From: Nocardioides sp. GY 10127
GTDB taxonomy: Bacteria; Actinomycetota; Actinomycetes; Propionibacteriales; Nocardioidaceae
Direction: 5' to 3'
Assembly (NCBI RefSeq): GCF_004919085.1
Contig: NZ_STGL01000006.1
Location: 310,001 to 374,000, forward strand
DNA length: 64,000 bases
The notes under the pieces are model-generated. The model had not been told where the DNA came from and did not search any database. It saw only the letters and a program-made list of their open reading frames with translations. The position numbers were made by a program, and so were the translations under genes. How positions within the stretch are numbered: the stretch's first letter is position 1; each line of letters starts with the position of its first letter. Positions 24,908 to 38,892 of the stretch are shown in pieces.

Positions 24908-25828
24908 CAGGTCCCAGGCGATGCCGTCCAGGATGTCGCTCTCACTCACGACCAGGCGGCTCGCCGACGTGCGGGCGAGCACCCGGGAGACGATGATCGC
25001 CCCGGCGCCGATGACGTCGGCGCGACCCGGGTGCATGAAGCCGAGCCCGCGTCGCTGCTCGGCCGTCATGGCGACCAGGGCGTCGCAGTGCGCGTGCACG
25101 TCGGCCACGGCGAGGTCGCACTGGTCGATCCGCGTCCGGTCGTAGCGGGGCAGGCCGAGGACGCCGGCCGCCACCGTCGTCACGGTGCCCGCGACGCCGA
25201 CGACGCCACGGGCCGCGCGGACGGCCGCCCGGACCGGCTCGGCGCAGGCGTCCAGCGCCGCGTCGACGTCGGCGACGCAGGCGGCCACCTCGGCGGCGGT
25301 GGGCGGGTCGGAGTGCAGCCGCCGCTCGGTGAGGCGCACCGAGCCGACGTCCATCGACTCCGAGACGTCCACGCTCGCGCCGTGCCCCACGATGAGCTCG
25401 GTGGAGCCTCCACCGACGTCGAAGACGAGGGTCGGCTCCGCGGGCGGGGTCCGCAGGGCCCGGACGGCACCGGCGTAGGAGAGCGCGGCCTCCTCGGTGC
25501 CCGTGAGCACCTCGGGCGCGGTGCCGAAGCGCTCGAGCACCCCGGCCGTGAAGACGTCGGCGTTGGCGGCGTCGCGGCTCGCCGAGGTCGCGCAGAAGCG
25601 GGTGCGCTCCACGCCCCCGGCGTCCGCGACCATCGCCGCGAGCTCCTCGACCGCCGCGAAGGCGCGGCCCATCGCGGCGTCCGAGATCCGACCCGTGGCG
25701 TCCACGCCCTCACCGAGCCGGATCATCCGGAACTCGCGGACCAGCTCGGTGGGGGTGCCGTCGTCGGCGAGCTCGAGGACGAGGAGCTTGATCGTGTTGG
25801 TCCCGCAGTCGACCGCCGCTACACGCAC
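24896..25828 (-). CDS. ppx: Ppx/GppA-family exopolyphosphatase
   Basis: A 310-residue ASKHA-fold phosphatase that hydrolyses inorganic polyphosphate or pppGpp. Signature elements are [15 protein letters not shown] (phosphate 1), TSASRDAAN, and [13 protein letters not shown] (phosphate 2), with [14 protein letters not shown] later. It is the short two-domain form common in actinobacteria (Ppx1/Ppx2-like), lacking the HD tail. The GTG at 25828 overlaps the stop of the DUF501 gene (GTGCGTGTAG), so the two are coupled, as in many actinobacterial eno-ftsB-DUF501-ppx operons. Confidence 0.92.
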   Translation of the reverse strand: MRVAAVDCGTNTIKLLVLELADDGTPTELVREFRMIRLGEGVDATGRISDAAMGRAFAAVEELAAMVADAGGVERTRFCATSASRDAANADVFTAGVLERFGTAPEVLTGTEEAALSYAGAVRALRTPPAEPTLVFDVGGGSTELIVGHGASVDVSESMDVGSVRLTERRLHSDPPTAAEVAACVADVDAALDACAEPVRAAVRAARGVVGVAGTVTTVAAGVLGLPRYDRTRIDQCDLAVADVHAHCDALVAMTAEQRRGLGFMHPGRADVIGAGAIIVSRVLARTSASRLVVSESDILDGIAWDLALR

Positions 25829-26373
25829 GGGCCGGGCTCCCACCAGGCGCCGAGCGCCTCGACGACCTCGTCGCCCAGCGGGTTCACGCCCGGACCCTCG
25901 GCCAGCGCCTGGCCGGCGAGGACGTGCAGGCACTTGACCCGGTCGGGCATCCCGCCGGCGGAGATCCCCGCGATCTCGGGGACGTCGGCGCCGACCTCGG
26001 CCCCGATGGCGCCGCGGACCGCCAGGTACCGCTCGTGGGCGGCCCGGTAGGCGGCGGCCAGGTCCTCGTCCTCGCCGAGGCGGTCCGTCATCTCCTTCAT
26101 CAGCCCGGAGCCCTCCATCGTGCCGATGCGCGAGGCGGCCCGGGGGCAGGTCAGGTAGAAGGTCGTGGGGAACGGGGTGCCGTTCGGGAGCCGCGGCTCG
26201 GTGGCCACCACCGCGGGGTTGCCGCACGGGCAGCGGTAGCCGACGCCGTACGTGCCGCGGGCCTCGCGACCCAGCTGGGCCTCGACCGCCGCGGCGTCCG
26301 CCTCGGAGAAGCCGCGCTCGACGCCGTGGACCGGGTCGGCCTGGGCGTCGGTCGGCGGGGGCTGCTCGCTCAC
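25819..26373 (-). CDS. DUF501 protein
   Basis: A 184-residue conserved actinobacterial protein with RCPCGNPAVVATEPRLPNGTPFPTTFYLTCP in the middle (cysteines at about 48, 50 and 75 could bind metal) and GISAGGMPDRVKCLHVL near residue 140. It lies between divIC and ppx in the eno operon, an arrangement conserved in the phylum. Biochemical function is unknown. The ATG at 26373 has a GAGGAGCAC ribosome site and gives a complete family-length protein. Confidence 0.9.
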   Translation of the reverse strand: MSEQPPPTDAQADPVHGVERGFSEADAAAVEAQLGREARGTYGVGYRCPCGNPAVVATEPRLPNGTPFPTTFYLTCPRAASRIGTMEGSGLMKEMTDRLGEDEDLAAAYRAAHERYLAVRGAIGAEVGADVPEIAGISAGGMPDRVKCLHVLAGQALAEGPGVNPLGDEVVEALGAWWEPGPCV

Positions 26374-26397
26374 TGGTGCTCCTCTGTCGGCCCCGGG

Positions 26398-27063
26398 CTA
26401 GTCGCCCGAGGAGCCGTCGATCTCGGTCGCGGGGGTGCTGGTGTCCTCGGAGGTGGGGTCGCCCGCCAGGAGGACCGAGGACCAGGCCTCCTCCCAGAAC
26501 CCAGGGTCGTCGGTGCCGACGACCGCGTCGGGGTCGGTGAGCTCGTTGTCCTGCTCCAGCGGCTCCCCGTCCTCGTCGAGGACGGTGTAGGAGGTCTCGC
26601 CGGGCATGACGTAGCCGAGCTCGCGGGCCTGCTGCTCGACGTAGGCCTCGTCCTTCCAGCGCTTCTTCTCGGTCTCCATGTCGGAGATCGACGCCTGGGT
26701 CTCGGAGATCTGCGACTGGAGCGCGGTGATCTCCGAGCGCTGCTGGAGGTAGGCCCGCGCCGAGGAGGCGTAGGAGACGACGAGCACGCCGACCACGAGC
26801 AGCAGGACGAGGGCCCGACCGGTCAGCCGGGGGCGCCGGCGGCCCGTGGCAGGGCCGTCGCCGGACGTCCGGGCCGACCCGGTCGGCCGACCGGGGCGGG
26901 CCGGGCGGGACGCGCCGCCCACCTCTCGGGCCTCGTCGGGTCGCCCGTCGTCGGGGCGCGACCCCCCGGAGGCGCGGGACGGGCCCCGGCCGGATCGGCC
27001 GGGGCCCGTGCGGCCACGGGGGCCCGAGGAGCGCGAGGTGGAGCGTCGGCTAGCGTCGGGCAT
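26398..27063 (-). CDS. FtsB/DivIC-family septum formation initiator
   Basis: A 221-residue single-pass membrane protein. The 80-residue N-terminal cytoplasmic part is Arg/Pro/Gly-rich and disordered; the membrane helix is about residues 82-103 (LVLLLVVGVLVVSYASS), followed by a coiled coil (QRSEITALQSQISETQASI) and the conserved ARELGYVMPGE. FtsB/DivIC proteins link FtsQ and FtsL in the divisome. The C-terminal 60 residues are acidic. It follows enolase by 14 bases, so the two are co-transcribed. Confidence 0.9.
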   Translation of the reverse strand: MPDASRRSTSRSSGPRGRTGPGRSGRGPSRASGGSRPDDGRPDEAREVGGASRPARPGRPTGSARTSGDGPATGRRRPRLTGRALVLLLVVGVLVVSYASSARAYLQQRSEITALQSQISETQASISDMETEKKRWKDEAYVEQQARELGYVMPGETSYTVLDEDGEPLEQDNELTDPDAVVGTDDPGFWEEAWSSVLLAGDPTSEDTSTPATEIDGSSGD

Positions 27064-27077
27064 GCCCCTAGGGTCGC

Positions 27078-28490
<1,413 letters not shown>

Positions 28491-29186
28491 TCAGCGGGCG
28501 GCCGGCCCCTCGGGGAGGCGTCGGCGCACCGCGTCCCGCAGCGCGAGCTCGGCGTCCAGGCCCTCGGCCCGCGCCCGCTCCACCAGCGCGAGCAGGTCCT
28601 CCCCCAGACGCTCCTGCGGGTCGGCCGGCGTCGGCACGGCCGCCGCGCGGTCCTGGGGCTCGAGGCGGCCCAGCACCTTCTCCGCCCACAGCAGCGCCGG
28701 CAGCGACGCGGGCACCCCGTCGGTGGGCGCGCGTCGCTCGGACTTCTCGGCCGCCTTGATCCGCTGCCACTCCGCGTCGACCTCGGCCGCCGTCCGCGGC
28801 CCGTCGGTCCCGGCTGCGGGGTCCGGCCCGAACACGTGCGGGTTGCGGCGCAGCATCTTCTCGACGAGGCCGTGGGCGACGTCCTCGATGTCGAAGCGGC
28901 CCGCGCCCGGCGGCTGCTCGGCGGCGATGGCGGCGTGGAAGTAGACCTGGAGCAGCAGGTCGCCCAGCTCCTCACGCAGGTGCGCCCACGCCGCGGCGTC
29001 GGTGCGCCCGGCGGCCAGGGCGTCGAGCGCCTCCAGGGTCTCGTGCGCCTCCTCGAGGAGGTAGCGACGCAGGGACGCCGGGGTCTGCTCCGCCTTCCAG
29101 GGGCACTCGGCCCGCAGCCGGGCCATCACCCCGGTCATCTCGACGAGCCACGACCCGCCGGCCGGGGTGCCGTCGGGCCCGTCCAC
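28491..29186 (-). CDS. mazG: MazG-like nucleoside triphosphate pyrophosphohydrolase
   Basis: A 231-residue protein with the MazG all-alpha NTP-PPase fold. The metal-binding EExxE/ExxD pattern is visible as YLLEEAHETLEALD and LREELGDLLLQV, after the lead CPWKAEQT. It hydrolyses (d)NTPs to monophosphate plus pyrophosphate and cleans abnormal nucleotides. A C-terminal helical part has LPALLWAEKVLGRL. The GTG at 29186 lies nine bases after the stop of the lipoprotein gene, so the two are probably co-transcribed; an ATG at about 29138 is an alternative. Confidence 0.9.
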   Translation of the reverse strand: MDGPDGTPAGGSWLVEMTGVMARLRAECPWKAEQTPASLRRYLLEEAHETLEALDALAAGRTDAAAWAHLREELGDLLLQVYFHAAIAAEQPPGAGRFDIEDVAHGLVEKMLRRNPHVFGPDPAAGTDGPRTAAEVDAEWQRIKAAEKSERRAPTDGVPASLPALLWAEKVLGRLEPQDRAAAVPTPADPQERLGEDLLALVERARAEGLDAELALRDAVRRRLPEGPAAR

Positions 29187-29194
29187 GACCGGCC

Positions 29195-29890
29195 TCAGAC
29201 GCAGCGCTGGTTGTTCGGCAGGCTCGAGGCCACCGACCCGTCGCCCGACCCGGAGACCTCGGCGCGCAGGCTGTCGAGGAACTCGGTGGCCGTGTCGCTC
29301 ACCGCGACGCTGGTGTCGTTGCGCTTCTCGCGCACCGTGAGGGTGCCGGCGAGGTCGACGTCGTCGTAGAGCGGGTTGATGTCGAGCTCGTGGCTCGCCT
29401 GCCACTGCGCCAGGTACACGCGCTCGTCGGTGGTGTCCGTGCCGGCGACCTTGTAGAGGACGTCGGTGAAGAAGTTGTTCGCCGCGACGAGGGTGACCAC
29501 GCCGTCGGTGACGTCGCCGTCGTAGTCGAGCGCGTCGATCTGGGTCTGCGCGGCGTCCAGCTCCTTCTCGAGCATGGCGTCGGCGTCCAGGCCGTTCTCC
29601 TCGGCGACGTCGTAGACGACCTGCACCCGGACGAGCGCGTCGACGACGATGTCGCGCAGGTACGCGCCGCTCAGCGCCGTGGTGGTGGAGCCCACCGCCA
29701 CGGAGACCTTGCAGAGGCTGATCGCGGTCTGGTCGACGTCGGAGACGGAGATGTCCGTGCCGTTCACGGAGGCGGCCACGCCCGGCTGCATCGAGGCGCT
29801 GCTCACGCCGCAGGCGGTCAGCGAGAGCGCCAGTCCGACGGCCGTGGCGGAGACGGCGAGGGCACGGAACGGGGACCTGAGGACGGGCAC
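29195..29890 (-). CDS. SurA-N-like secreted lipoprotein
   Basis: A 231-residue lipoprotein. The signal peptide ends in a lipobox (SLTACG, Cys near residue 27), so it should be anchored to the outer face of the membrane. The mature part begins AASVNGTDISVSDVDQTA, the SurA N-terminal chaperone motif, and is helical. The parvulin rotamase domain is missing, so it is a chaperone-like foldase without catalysis, or a divergent PrsA relative. GAAGGAG lies six bases before the GTG at 29890. mazG follows nine bases after its stop. Confidence 0.8.
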   Translation of the reverse strand: MPVLRSPFRALAVSATAVGLALSLTACGVSSASMQPGVAASVNGTDISVSDVDQTAISLCKVSVAVGSTTTALSGAYLRDIVVDALVRVQVVYDVAEENGLDADAMLEKELDAAQTQIDALDYDGDVTDGVVTLVAANNFFTDVLYKVAGTDTTDERVYLAQWQASHELDINPLYDDVDLAGTLTVREKRNDTSVAVSDTATEFLDSLRAEVSGSGDGSVASSLPNNQRCV

Positions 29891-30008
29891 GAGGGCTCCT
29901 TCACATCGCGGGTGCGGCCTCATTGAACCAGGCTCACCTGAGCGGGTGGTGGTGAGGCGCACCTCACGTGCGTGTCGCCCCTCCGGCCGGGCCCCCGGGC
30001 CGGGGCGC

Positions 30009-33695
<3,687 letters not shown>

Positions 33696-33727
33696 GGGGA
33701 GCTCCTCGGGTTCTGCCAGGGGTGGAA

Positions 33728-33769
33728 CAGCACGAGCGCCCCCGGTCGGGGCCGACCGGGGGTGTGCTG
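33728..33769. terminator. Hairpin between the tsaE operon and mfd
   Basis: CAGCAC/GTGCTG outer arms and CCCCCGGTCGG/CCGACCGGGGG inner arms form a long stem-loop. It lies downstream of the tsaE stop and just inside the predicted mfd mRNA start (-10 TAGACT, 33776-33781), so it can be both terminator of the upstream operon and a 5' leader hairpin of mfd. Confidence 0.65.
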
Positions 33770-33819
33770 TGCCCGAGTCTAGGTCGCCGCGCCGACAGCG
33801 CCTCCCCCGCCGGGGCAGC

Positions 33820-33876
33820 GCTGGATCAGGCCGGGCGAGCTGGATCAGGCCGGGCGAGCTGGGTCAGGCCGGGCGG
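33820..33876. repeat. Three 19-bp tandem repeats after tsaE
   Basis: Three copies of GCTGGATCAGGCCGGGCGA lie directly after the tsaE stop; the third has two changes. No coding role is visible. Confidence 0.9.
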
Positions 33877-33883
33877 GCCGGCC

Positions 33884-34876
33884 TCAGCCCAGGCCGCGGA
33901 ACGACAGCGCGTGCCAGCGGGGGCCGACGGGGGTGACCTCGATCCGCCGCTCGTCCAGCGGCTCGCCGTCCACGTCGAGGGCGCCGGCGTCCTGCGCGAC
34001 CAGGCCCTGCTCGCGCACGATCCGCACCTCCAGCCGCGACTCCGCGAGCCCCTCGGCGATGTCCTCGCCCCACTCCACCACCGTGACCGCGTCCTCCAGC
34101 GAGGTGTCGAGGTCCAGGTCGTCGAGCTCCTCCAGGCCGCCCAGCCGGTAGGCGTCCACGTGCACGAGCGCCGGGCCGCCCACCAGCGACGGGTGGACCC
34201 GCGCGATGACGAAGGTCGGCGAGGTGACGTGGCCGCGGACGCCGAGCCCGGCCCCGAGGCCCTGGGTGAACGTCGTCTTGCCGGCGCCGAGGTCGCCGGT
34301 GAGCACGAGCAGGTCGCCGCGCGTGAGCTGGCCCGCCAGCGAGCGCCCGAGGCCGCGGGTCGACTCCGCCGTGGGCGCCCGGAAGACCATCGTGCGCAGC
34401 GGCCGGCGCATCTCGACCAGGGGCGAGTAGCGCCCGATCTCGCGGAAGCCCTGCCGCTCCCAGAAGCGGATGGTCGCGGGCAGCTCCTCACGGGCCACGA
34501 CGGTGAGGTCGTCGGTGCCACGCCCGGAGGCCAGGACGGCGTCCACGCAGGCGTCCACGAGGAGGCCGGCGATGCCGTGGCCCTGGTGCTCCGGGCTCAC
34601 CGCGAACCGCCGCAGGTAGGTGGTGGAGCCGATCGGGTCGAGGATCAGGCAGCCGACCGGCACCCCGTCCAGCTCCGCGAGGAGGCCACCGCCGGCGGCG
34701 AGCTTCTCGGCGATGCTCGCCGGGGTCTCGGAGAGCGCGTCGGGCGGCGGGTCCATCGCGATGCGGTTGCCGAACGCGGCGGCGACGACCGCGTGCACGG
34801 CCTCGGCCGCCTCGGGGCCCACGGGCCGGACGACGACCTCGGGGCCCGCCCCGGCCGCCGGTGCGGAGGCGCTCAT
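33884..34876 (-). CDS. tsaE: GNAT acetyltransferase fused to TsaE
   Basis: A 330-residue two-domain protein. Residues about 12-160 form a GNAT domain with an acetyl-CoA loop (RRFAVSPEHQGHGIAGLLVD) and FWERQGF. Residues about 165-330 are TsaE, the ATPase that helps TsaB-TsaD make threonylcarbamoyladenosine on tRNAs; its Walker A is TGDLGAGKTTF (G194-T201), with TSPTFVIARVH and VVEWGEDI. TsaE alone is normally about 150 residues, so this is a true fusion. It overlaps the hydrolase gene by four bases (ATGA). tsaB, rimI and tsaD, often adjacent in actinobacteria, are not in this window. What the acetyltransferase modifies is unknown. Confidence 0.9.
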   Translation of the reverse strand: MSASAPAAGAGPEVVVRPVGPEAAEAVHAVVAAAFGNRIAMDPPPDALSETPASIAEKLAAGGGLLAELDGVPVGCLILDPIGSTTYLRRFAVSPEHQGHGIAGLLVDACVDAVLASGRGTDDLTVVAREELPATIRFWERQGFREIGRYSPLVEMRRPLRTMVFRAPTAESTRGLGRSLAGQLTRGDLLVLTGDLGAGKTTFTQGLGAGLGVRGHVTSPTFVIARVHPSLVGGPALVHVDAYRLGGLEELDDLDLDTSLEDAVTVVEWGEDIAEGLAESRLEVRIVREQGLVAQDAGALDVDGEPLDERRIEVTPVGPRWHALSFRGLG

Positions 34877-35985
34877 GCGCGCAGCACCCGCTCGGTCGCG
34901 GCGGCCAGCAGCTGGTCGATCTCGGCGTTGACCTGTCCGTGCCGCTCGATCATCACCAGGTGCCCGGCACCGGCGACCTCGAGGAGGCGGGAGCCCGCGA
35001 TGCGGGCGTGCAGCGTCCGGCTGTGCTGGATCTTCGTCAACTTGTCCTTCGTCCCGCACACGATGGAGACCGGCACCCGGCTCATCACCTCCACGGCGTG
35101 CAGCTTGTCCATGCTGTCCAGGCTCGGGAAGAAGTCCACGAGCACCTTGGTGGGCGTGGTGGCGAGCATCGCCCACGCGAAGTCGACGTAGGCGCGCGGG
35201 ACGTCGCGCCCGAACGCGAAGTGGCGCGCGGTCTGCTCCGAGAGGGCGCCGCCCAGGTCGCGGACGACGTCGACGGCCTTGTGGCCGACCCCGACGCCCT
35301 TCATCACGTTCCGGGTGAACTGGCCGCCGAGGCGCGCCGGCACCGCGGGCAGGAACATCCGGCCCACGTGCAGCTTGTCCGCGGCGGTCGCCACCATCCC
35401 CACGCCGACGATCCGGGTCCCGAACAGCTCGGGGTGCTGCTCGGCGAGCGCGGCGATGGTCATGCCGCCCATCGAGTGCCCCACGAGCACCACCGGCGTG
35501 TGCGCGGCGACCTCGTCGAGCACCCGCAGCAGGTCGTGGCCGAGCTGCTCGATCGTGGCGTGCTCGGGGGCCGAGCGACCGGAGCGGCCGTGGCTGCGCT
35601 GGTCGTAGTAGACCGCGCGGACGAGGCCGCGGTAGGCCGCGCGCTGGAAGTGCCAGCAGTCGGACGTGAGCGCGTAGCCGTGCACGAAGACCACGGTGAG
35701 CGGCGGCTCGGCCCGGCCGGCCGCGCCCTCGGAGGGCTCGAACTCGTCGACCTCGACGTGCAGCGGCACCCCGTCGTCCGCCACCACCGTGAGCGCGGGC
35801 GAGCGCAGCGACCCGGGCTGGACGGCGTCGCCGGCACCGCGCCGCGCGACCACGCGTCGGCGCCGGACGATCTCGGCGGCGGCCGCACCTCCGGCCACGG
35901 CCGCGCCGGCGGCCGCGCCCGCGATGCCGAGCACCAGGCCGCGCGAGACGTGCCGGTGGTCGCCGGAGCCGGATCGGGGCGTCAT
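34873..35985 (-). CDS. Alpha/beta hydrolase with N-terminal membrane anchor
   Basis: A 370-residue alpha/beta-hydrolase. The nucleophile elbow is VGHSMGG, the oxyanion region is VFVHGYALTSDCW and the catalytic His is in GAGHLVMIER; the acid is probably in CGTKDKL. An Ala/Gly-rich hydrophobic segment at residues 16-38 probably anchors it. It is encoded between alr and GNAT-tsaE, overlapping each by four bases (ATGA at both ends), a three-gene coupled unit common in actinobacteria. Substrate is unknown; esterase, lipase or haloperoxidase-like activity are all possible. Confidence 0.88.
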   Translation of the reverse strand: MTPRSGSGDHRHVSRGLVLGIAGAAAGAAVAGGAAAAEIVRRRRVVARRGAGDAVQPGSLRSPALTVVADDGVPLHVEVDEFEPSEGAAGRAEPPLTVVFVHGYALTSDCWHFQRAAYRGLVRAVYYDQRSHGRSGRSAPEHATIEQLGHDLLRVLDEVAAHTPVVLVGHSMGGMTIAALAEQHPELFGTRIVGVGMVATAADKLHVGRMFLPAVPARLGGQFTRNVMKGVGVGHKAVDVVRDLGGALSEQTARHFAFGRDVPRAYVDFAWAMLATTPTKVLVDFFPSLDSMDKLHAVEVMSRVPVSIVCGTKDKLTKIQHSRTLHARIAGSRLLEVAGAGHLVMIERHGQVNAEIDQLLAAATERVLRA

Positions 35986-37205
35986 GCGTGCTCCTCGCGG
36001 GGTGCCCCGGCCAGGGCGGTCTGCGGGCCGGTCTCGTGCTCGGCCCCGTGCTCGGCCTCGCTGTCGACGTGCCGGCGCTCGAGCCGCCCGCCGAGGCGGG
36101 TGACGATCTCGTAGCTGATGGTGCCGCAGGCCTCGGCCCACTCCTGCGCCGAGGGGGCCGGTGCGGGCCCGATGAGCCGGACGGCGTCCCCGACCCCGGC
36201 GGCGACGTCGGTGCCGGCGGGGCCCAGCTCGACGACGACCTGGTCCATGCACACCGTGCCCCGCAGCGGCCGGCGGTGCCCGCCGACCTCCACCTCCGCG
36301 GCACCGGCCGCGGCGCGGGGCAGCCCGTCGCCGTAGCCGAGCGGCACGAGCCCCAGGGTGGTGGGCGCGGTGGCGGCCCACCGCCAGTTGTACGAGACGT
36401 GCTCGCCGGCCGGCACCTGCTTGACCAGGACGAGCGGCGCGACGACGGTCATGGCCGGCCGCAGGTCGAGGTGGGGCAGCCGCATCGACGTGACGCCGGG
36501 GGCCGGGTCGAGGCCGTAGGTGGCGAGCCCGACGCGGACGAGGTCGTGGCGCAGGTCCGGGTGCAGCAGGGCGCCGGCGGAGTTGGCCAGGTGCCGCACC
36601 TCGGGACGCAGCCCGGCGGCGTCCGCCACCTCGAGCGCCTCGGCGAACACGCGCGCCTGGTGGGCGTTCGCGGGGTGCTCCGGCTCCTCGGAGGCGGCCA
36701 GGTGCGACCACAGGCCGGTGACGCGCCACCGGCCGGCCTCCTCGCCGGCGCGGGCGTGCTCGACGAGGGCGGGCCAGTCCTCGGGGCGACAGCCCGAGCG
36801 GGAGAGGCCGGTGTCGATCTTGAGCTGGAGCCGCGCGGAGCGGCCGGTCGCGTCCACGGCCCGGTGGACCTGCTCGAGCCCCTCCAGGCTCGAGGCGGTG
36901 ACGTCGACGTCCGCGGCGACCAGCGGGGCGAGGTCCTCGTGCGGCATGAGCAGCCAGCAGGCGAGGCGGCCCGTGTCCCCCGCGGCGCGCAGCGCCAGCG
37001 CCTCCGGGCCCGTGGCCACGCCGACCCAGGCGGCACCGGCCTCCCGGGCCGCGCGCGCGACCTCGACCATGCCGTGCCCGTAGGCGTCCGCCTTCACCAC
37101 GGCCATGACCTGCACGTCGGGCCCCACCTCGGCGGCGACCGCGCGCAGGTTGTGCCGGACCGCCGCCAGGTCGACGACGATCTCGGGGCGCAGGGGTGCG
37201 GACAT
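35982..37205 (-). CDS. alr: Alanine racemase
   Basis: A 407-residue PLP-dependent racemase that provides D-alanine for peptidoglycan. The PLP lysine is K38 in VVKADAYGHG, the opposite-face Tyr lies in HVSYNWRW, and LPLGYGDGLPR-type and GTVCMDQ motifs are present. The ATG at 37205 follows GAGGAT by eight bases, a leaderless pattern; the ATG 18 bases upstream overlaps that hexamer and is less likely. The C-terminal 30 residues are a Glu/His-rich tail beyond the normal domain. It heads alr-hydrolase-GNAT/tsaE. Confidence 0.95.
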   Translation of the reverse strand: MSAPLRPEIVVDLAAVRHNLRAVAAEVGPDVQVMAVVKADAYGHGMVEVARAAREAGAAWVGVATGPEALALRAAGDTGRLACWLLMPHEDLAPLVAADVDVTASSLEGLEQVHRAVDATGRSARLQLKIDTGLSRSGCRPEDWPALVEHARAGEEAGRWRVTGLWSHLAASEEPEHPANAHQARVFAEALEVADAAGLRPEVRHLANSAGALLHPDLRHDLVRVGLATYGLDPAPGVTSMRLPHLDLRPAMTVVAPLVLVKQVPAGEHVSYNWRWAATAPTTLGLVPLGYGDGLPRAAAGAAEVEVGGHRRPLRGTVCMDQVVVELGPAGTDVAAGVGDAVRLIGPAPAPSAQEWAEACGTISYEIVTRLGGRLERRHVDSEAEHGAEHETGPQTALAGAPREEHA

Positions 37206-37339
37206 CACCGCCCATCCTCCCATCGGGCACCCACCCCCGCGCCCGCACCCCGGAGGGTGGGACGACGCTCACCTCCCCGTGCAAGGGCGTGGGGCGGCCT
37301 GGGCGGCCCGGGCGGCCTGGCCAGGGGCGGCCCGGGACC

Positions 37340-38761
37340 TCAGGGGAGGTCTCTGCCCAGCGCACCCCGGACGGCCGCGGGCAGCGCCGCGGCCACCTGC
37401 CCCGCCACGAGCGGCCCGCCGGCGGACGCCAGCACCGCCGCGGCGCCGTGCAGCCAGGCCCCGACCGAGGCCGCGTCGAACGGCTCGAGGCCCGCCGCCA
37501 GCAGCGCACCGACCAGCCCGCCGAGGACGTCGCCGGCGCCCGCAGTGCCCAGCCACGGGGTGCCCGTGGTGTTGACGCGGACCCGGCCCCGCGGCTCGGC
37601 CACCACCGTGCGCCGGCCCTTGAGCAGGACGACGGCGTCGAGCTCGGCCGCGGCCCGGCGGGCGTGCTCGAGCATCGCCGCCTCGACGTCGGCCCGCGGC
37701 ACGTCCAGCAGCGCCGCGGCCTCCCCCGCGTGCGGGGTGAGCACCAGCGGTGACCCGGCCGAGCGGTCGGCGCCGCGCAGGTGGGTCAGCGCGTCGGCGT
37801 CCACGAGCACGGGGACGCCGTCGGCCAGCGCGGCCGCGAGCTCCTCACCCGCCCCGGACCCGCCGCCGGAGCCGACCACCCACGCCTGCACGCGCCCGTC
37901 GCCGACGACCTCGGGGTGCGCCTCGCGGACCCGGTCGGCCACCTCGGCGTCCCCGACGTAGCGGACCATGCCGGCCAGGCCGCAGGCGGCGCCGGCCACG
38001 CTGAGCAGGCCCGCGCCGGGGTACTGCGCGGAGCCCGCCCGGACGCCCACCACCCCGCGCGTGTACTTGTGGTCGCTGCCGCCCGGCACGGGGAGCAGCC
38101 CGGCGACGTCGGCCGCCCCGAGCGCCTCGACCGGCGCCGGTGGCAGGGCCAGCCCCAGGTCGACGAGCTCGACGGCGCCGCAGGCCGCGGACGCCGGGTC
38201 GAGCAGGTGGGCGGGCTTGAGGGTGCCGAAGGTGACGGTGAGGTCCGCCCGGACGTGCGGGCCCGGCGTCCTGCCCGTGTCGACCTCGACGCCGCTGGGC
38301 ACGTCCACGGCCACCACCGGGACGCCGGCGAGCACCGCCAGGGCCGCCTGCGCGTCGTCCCGGAGCCCCGGACGGCCGCCGATGCCCACGACGCCGTCGA
38401 CCACGACATCGGGCCGCCGGTGCGCCGGGAGGTCGGCCGGCACCTCCCCCGAGCCCACGACGCGCCCCCCGGCCCGCCGCAGCGCGGCCAGCCCGGCGGC
38501 GTGCGGACGCGCGGAGAGGAGCCAGGCCTCGACGGCGGCGCCCCCGCGGGCGAGCATCGCGCCGGCGTGCAGCGCGTCCCCGCCGTTGTCCCCGCTGCCG
38601 ACCAGGAGCGTGACCCGGCGCCCGTACGTGCCACCCAGGAACGCGCTCACGGCACGGGCGAGGCCGTGCGCCGCCGCGGCCATGAGCGCGCCGTCCGGCA
38701 GCGCGGCCATCCTCTCGGCCTCGGCGGCACGGACCTGCTCGACGGTGTGGGCGCTGCGCAT
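37340..38761 (-). CDS. nnrD: Bifunctional NAD(P)HX epimerase/ADP-dependent dehydratase
   Basis: A 473-residue fusion. The N-terminal YjeF_N/NnrE half has VGSGDNGGDALHAG and epimerises hydrated NAD(P)H; the C-terminal NnrD half has the ribokinase-like HKYTRGVVGV and GTAGAGDVLGGLVGALLAAG and dehydrates S-NAD(P)HX with ADP or ATP. Together they repair damaged nicotinamide cofactors. The ATG at 38761 follows TAGGCT by six bases. About 130 bases of repeated GGCGGCCYGGGC lie between its stop and alr. A 48-base hairpin begins 19 bases upstream of its start. Confidence 0.95.
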   Translation of the reverse strand: MRSAHTVEQVRAAEAERMAALPDGALMAAAAHGLARAVSAFLGGTYGRRVTLLVGSGDNGGDALHAGAMLARGGAAVEAWLLSARPHAAGLAALRRAGGRVVGSGEVPADLPAHRRPDVVVDGVVGIGGRPGLRDDAQAALAVLAGVPVVAVDVPSGVEVDTGRTPGPHVRADLTVTFGTLKPAHLLDPASAACGAVELVDLGLALPPAPVEALGAADVAGLLPVPGGSDHKYTRGVVGVRAGSAQYPGAGLLSVAGAACGLAGMVRYVGDAEVADRVREAHPEVVGDGRVQAWVVGSGGGSGAGEELAAALADGVPVLVDADALTHLRGADRSAGSPLVLTPHAGEAAALLDVPRADVEAAMLEHARRAAAELDAVVLLKGRRTVVAEPRGRVRVNTTGTPWLGTAGAGDVLGGLVGALLAAGLEPFDAASVGAWLHGAAAVLASAGGPLVAGQVAAALPAAVRGALGRDLP

Positions 38762-38779
38762 GCCGCCAGCCTAGGAGTG

Positions 38780-38827
38780 GGTCGTGTACCTGAAAGGACT
38801 CCTGGCGGCCGATTCAGGTACACGACC
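38780..38827. repeat. Left hairpin flanking the DUF559 gene
   Basis: Arms GGTCGTGTACCTGAA (38780-38794) and TTCAGGTACACGACC (38813-38827) are perfectly complementary around an 18-base loop. A hairpin of identical arm length, loop length and near-identical arm sequence lies at the far end of the next gene (39838-39885). Confidence 0.9.
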
Positions 38828-38892
38828 TCCTGCTGGACCAGAGGCCTGTGGACGACCGACCGGCCGGGGCATCGAGCGGGAAGAGAACGGGC

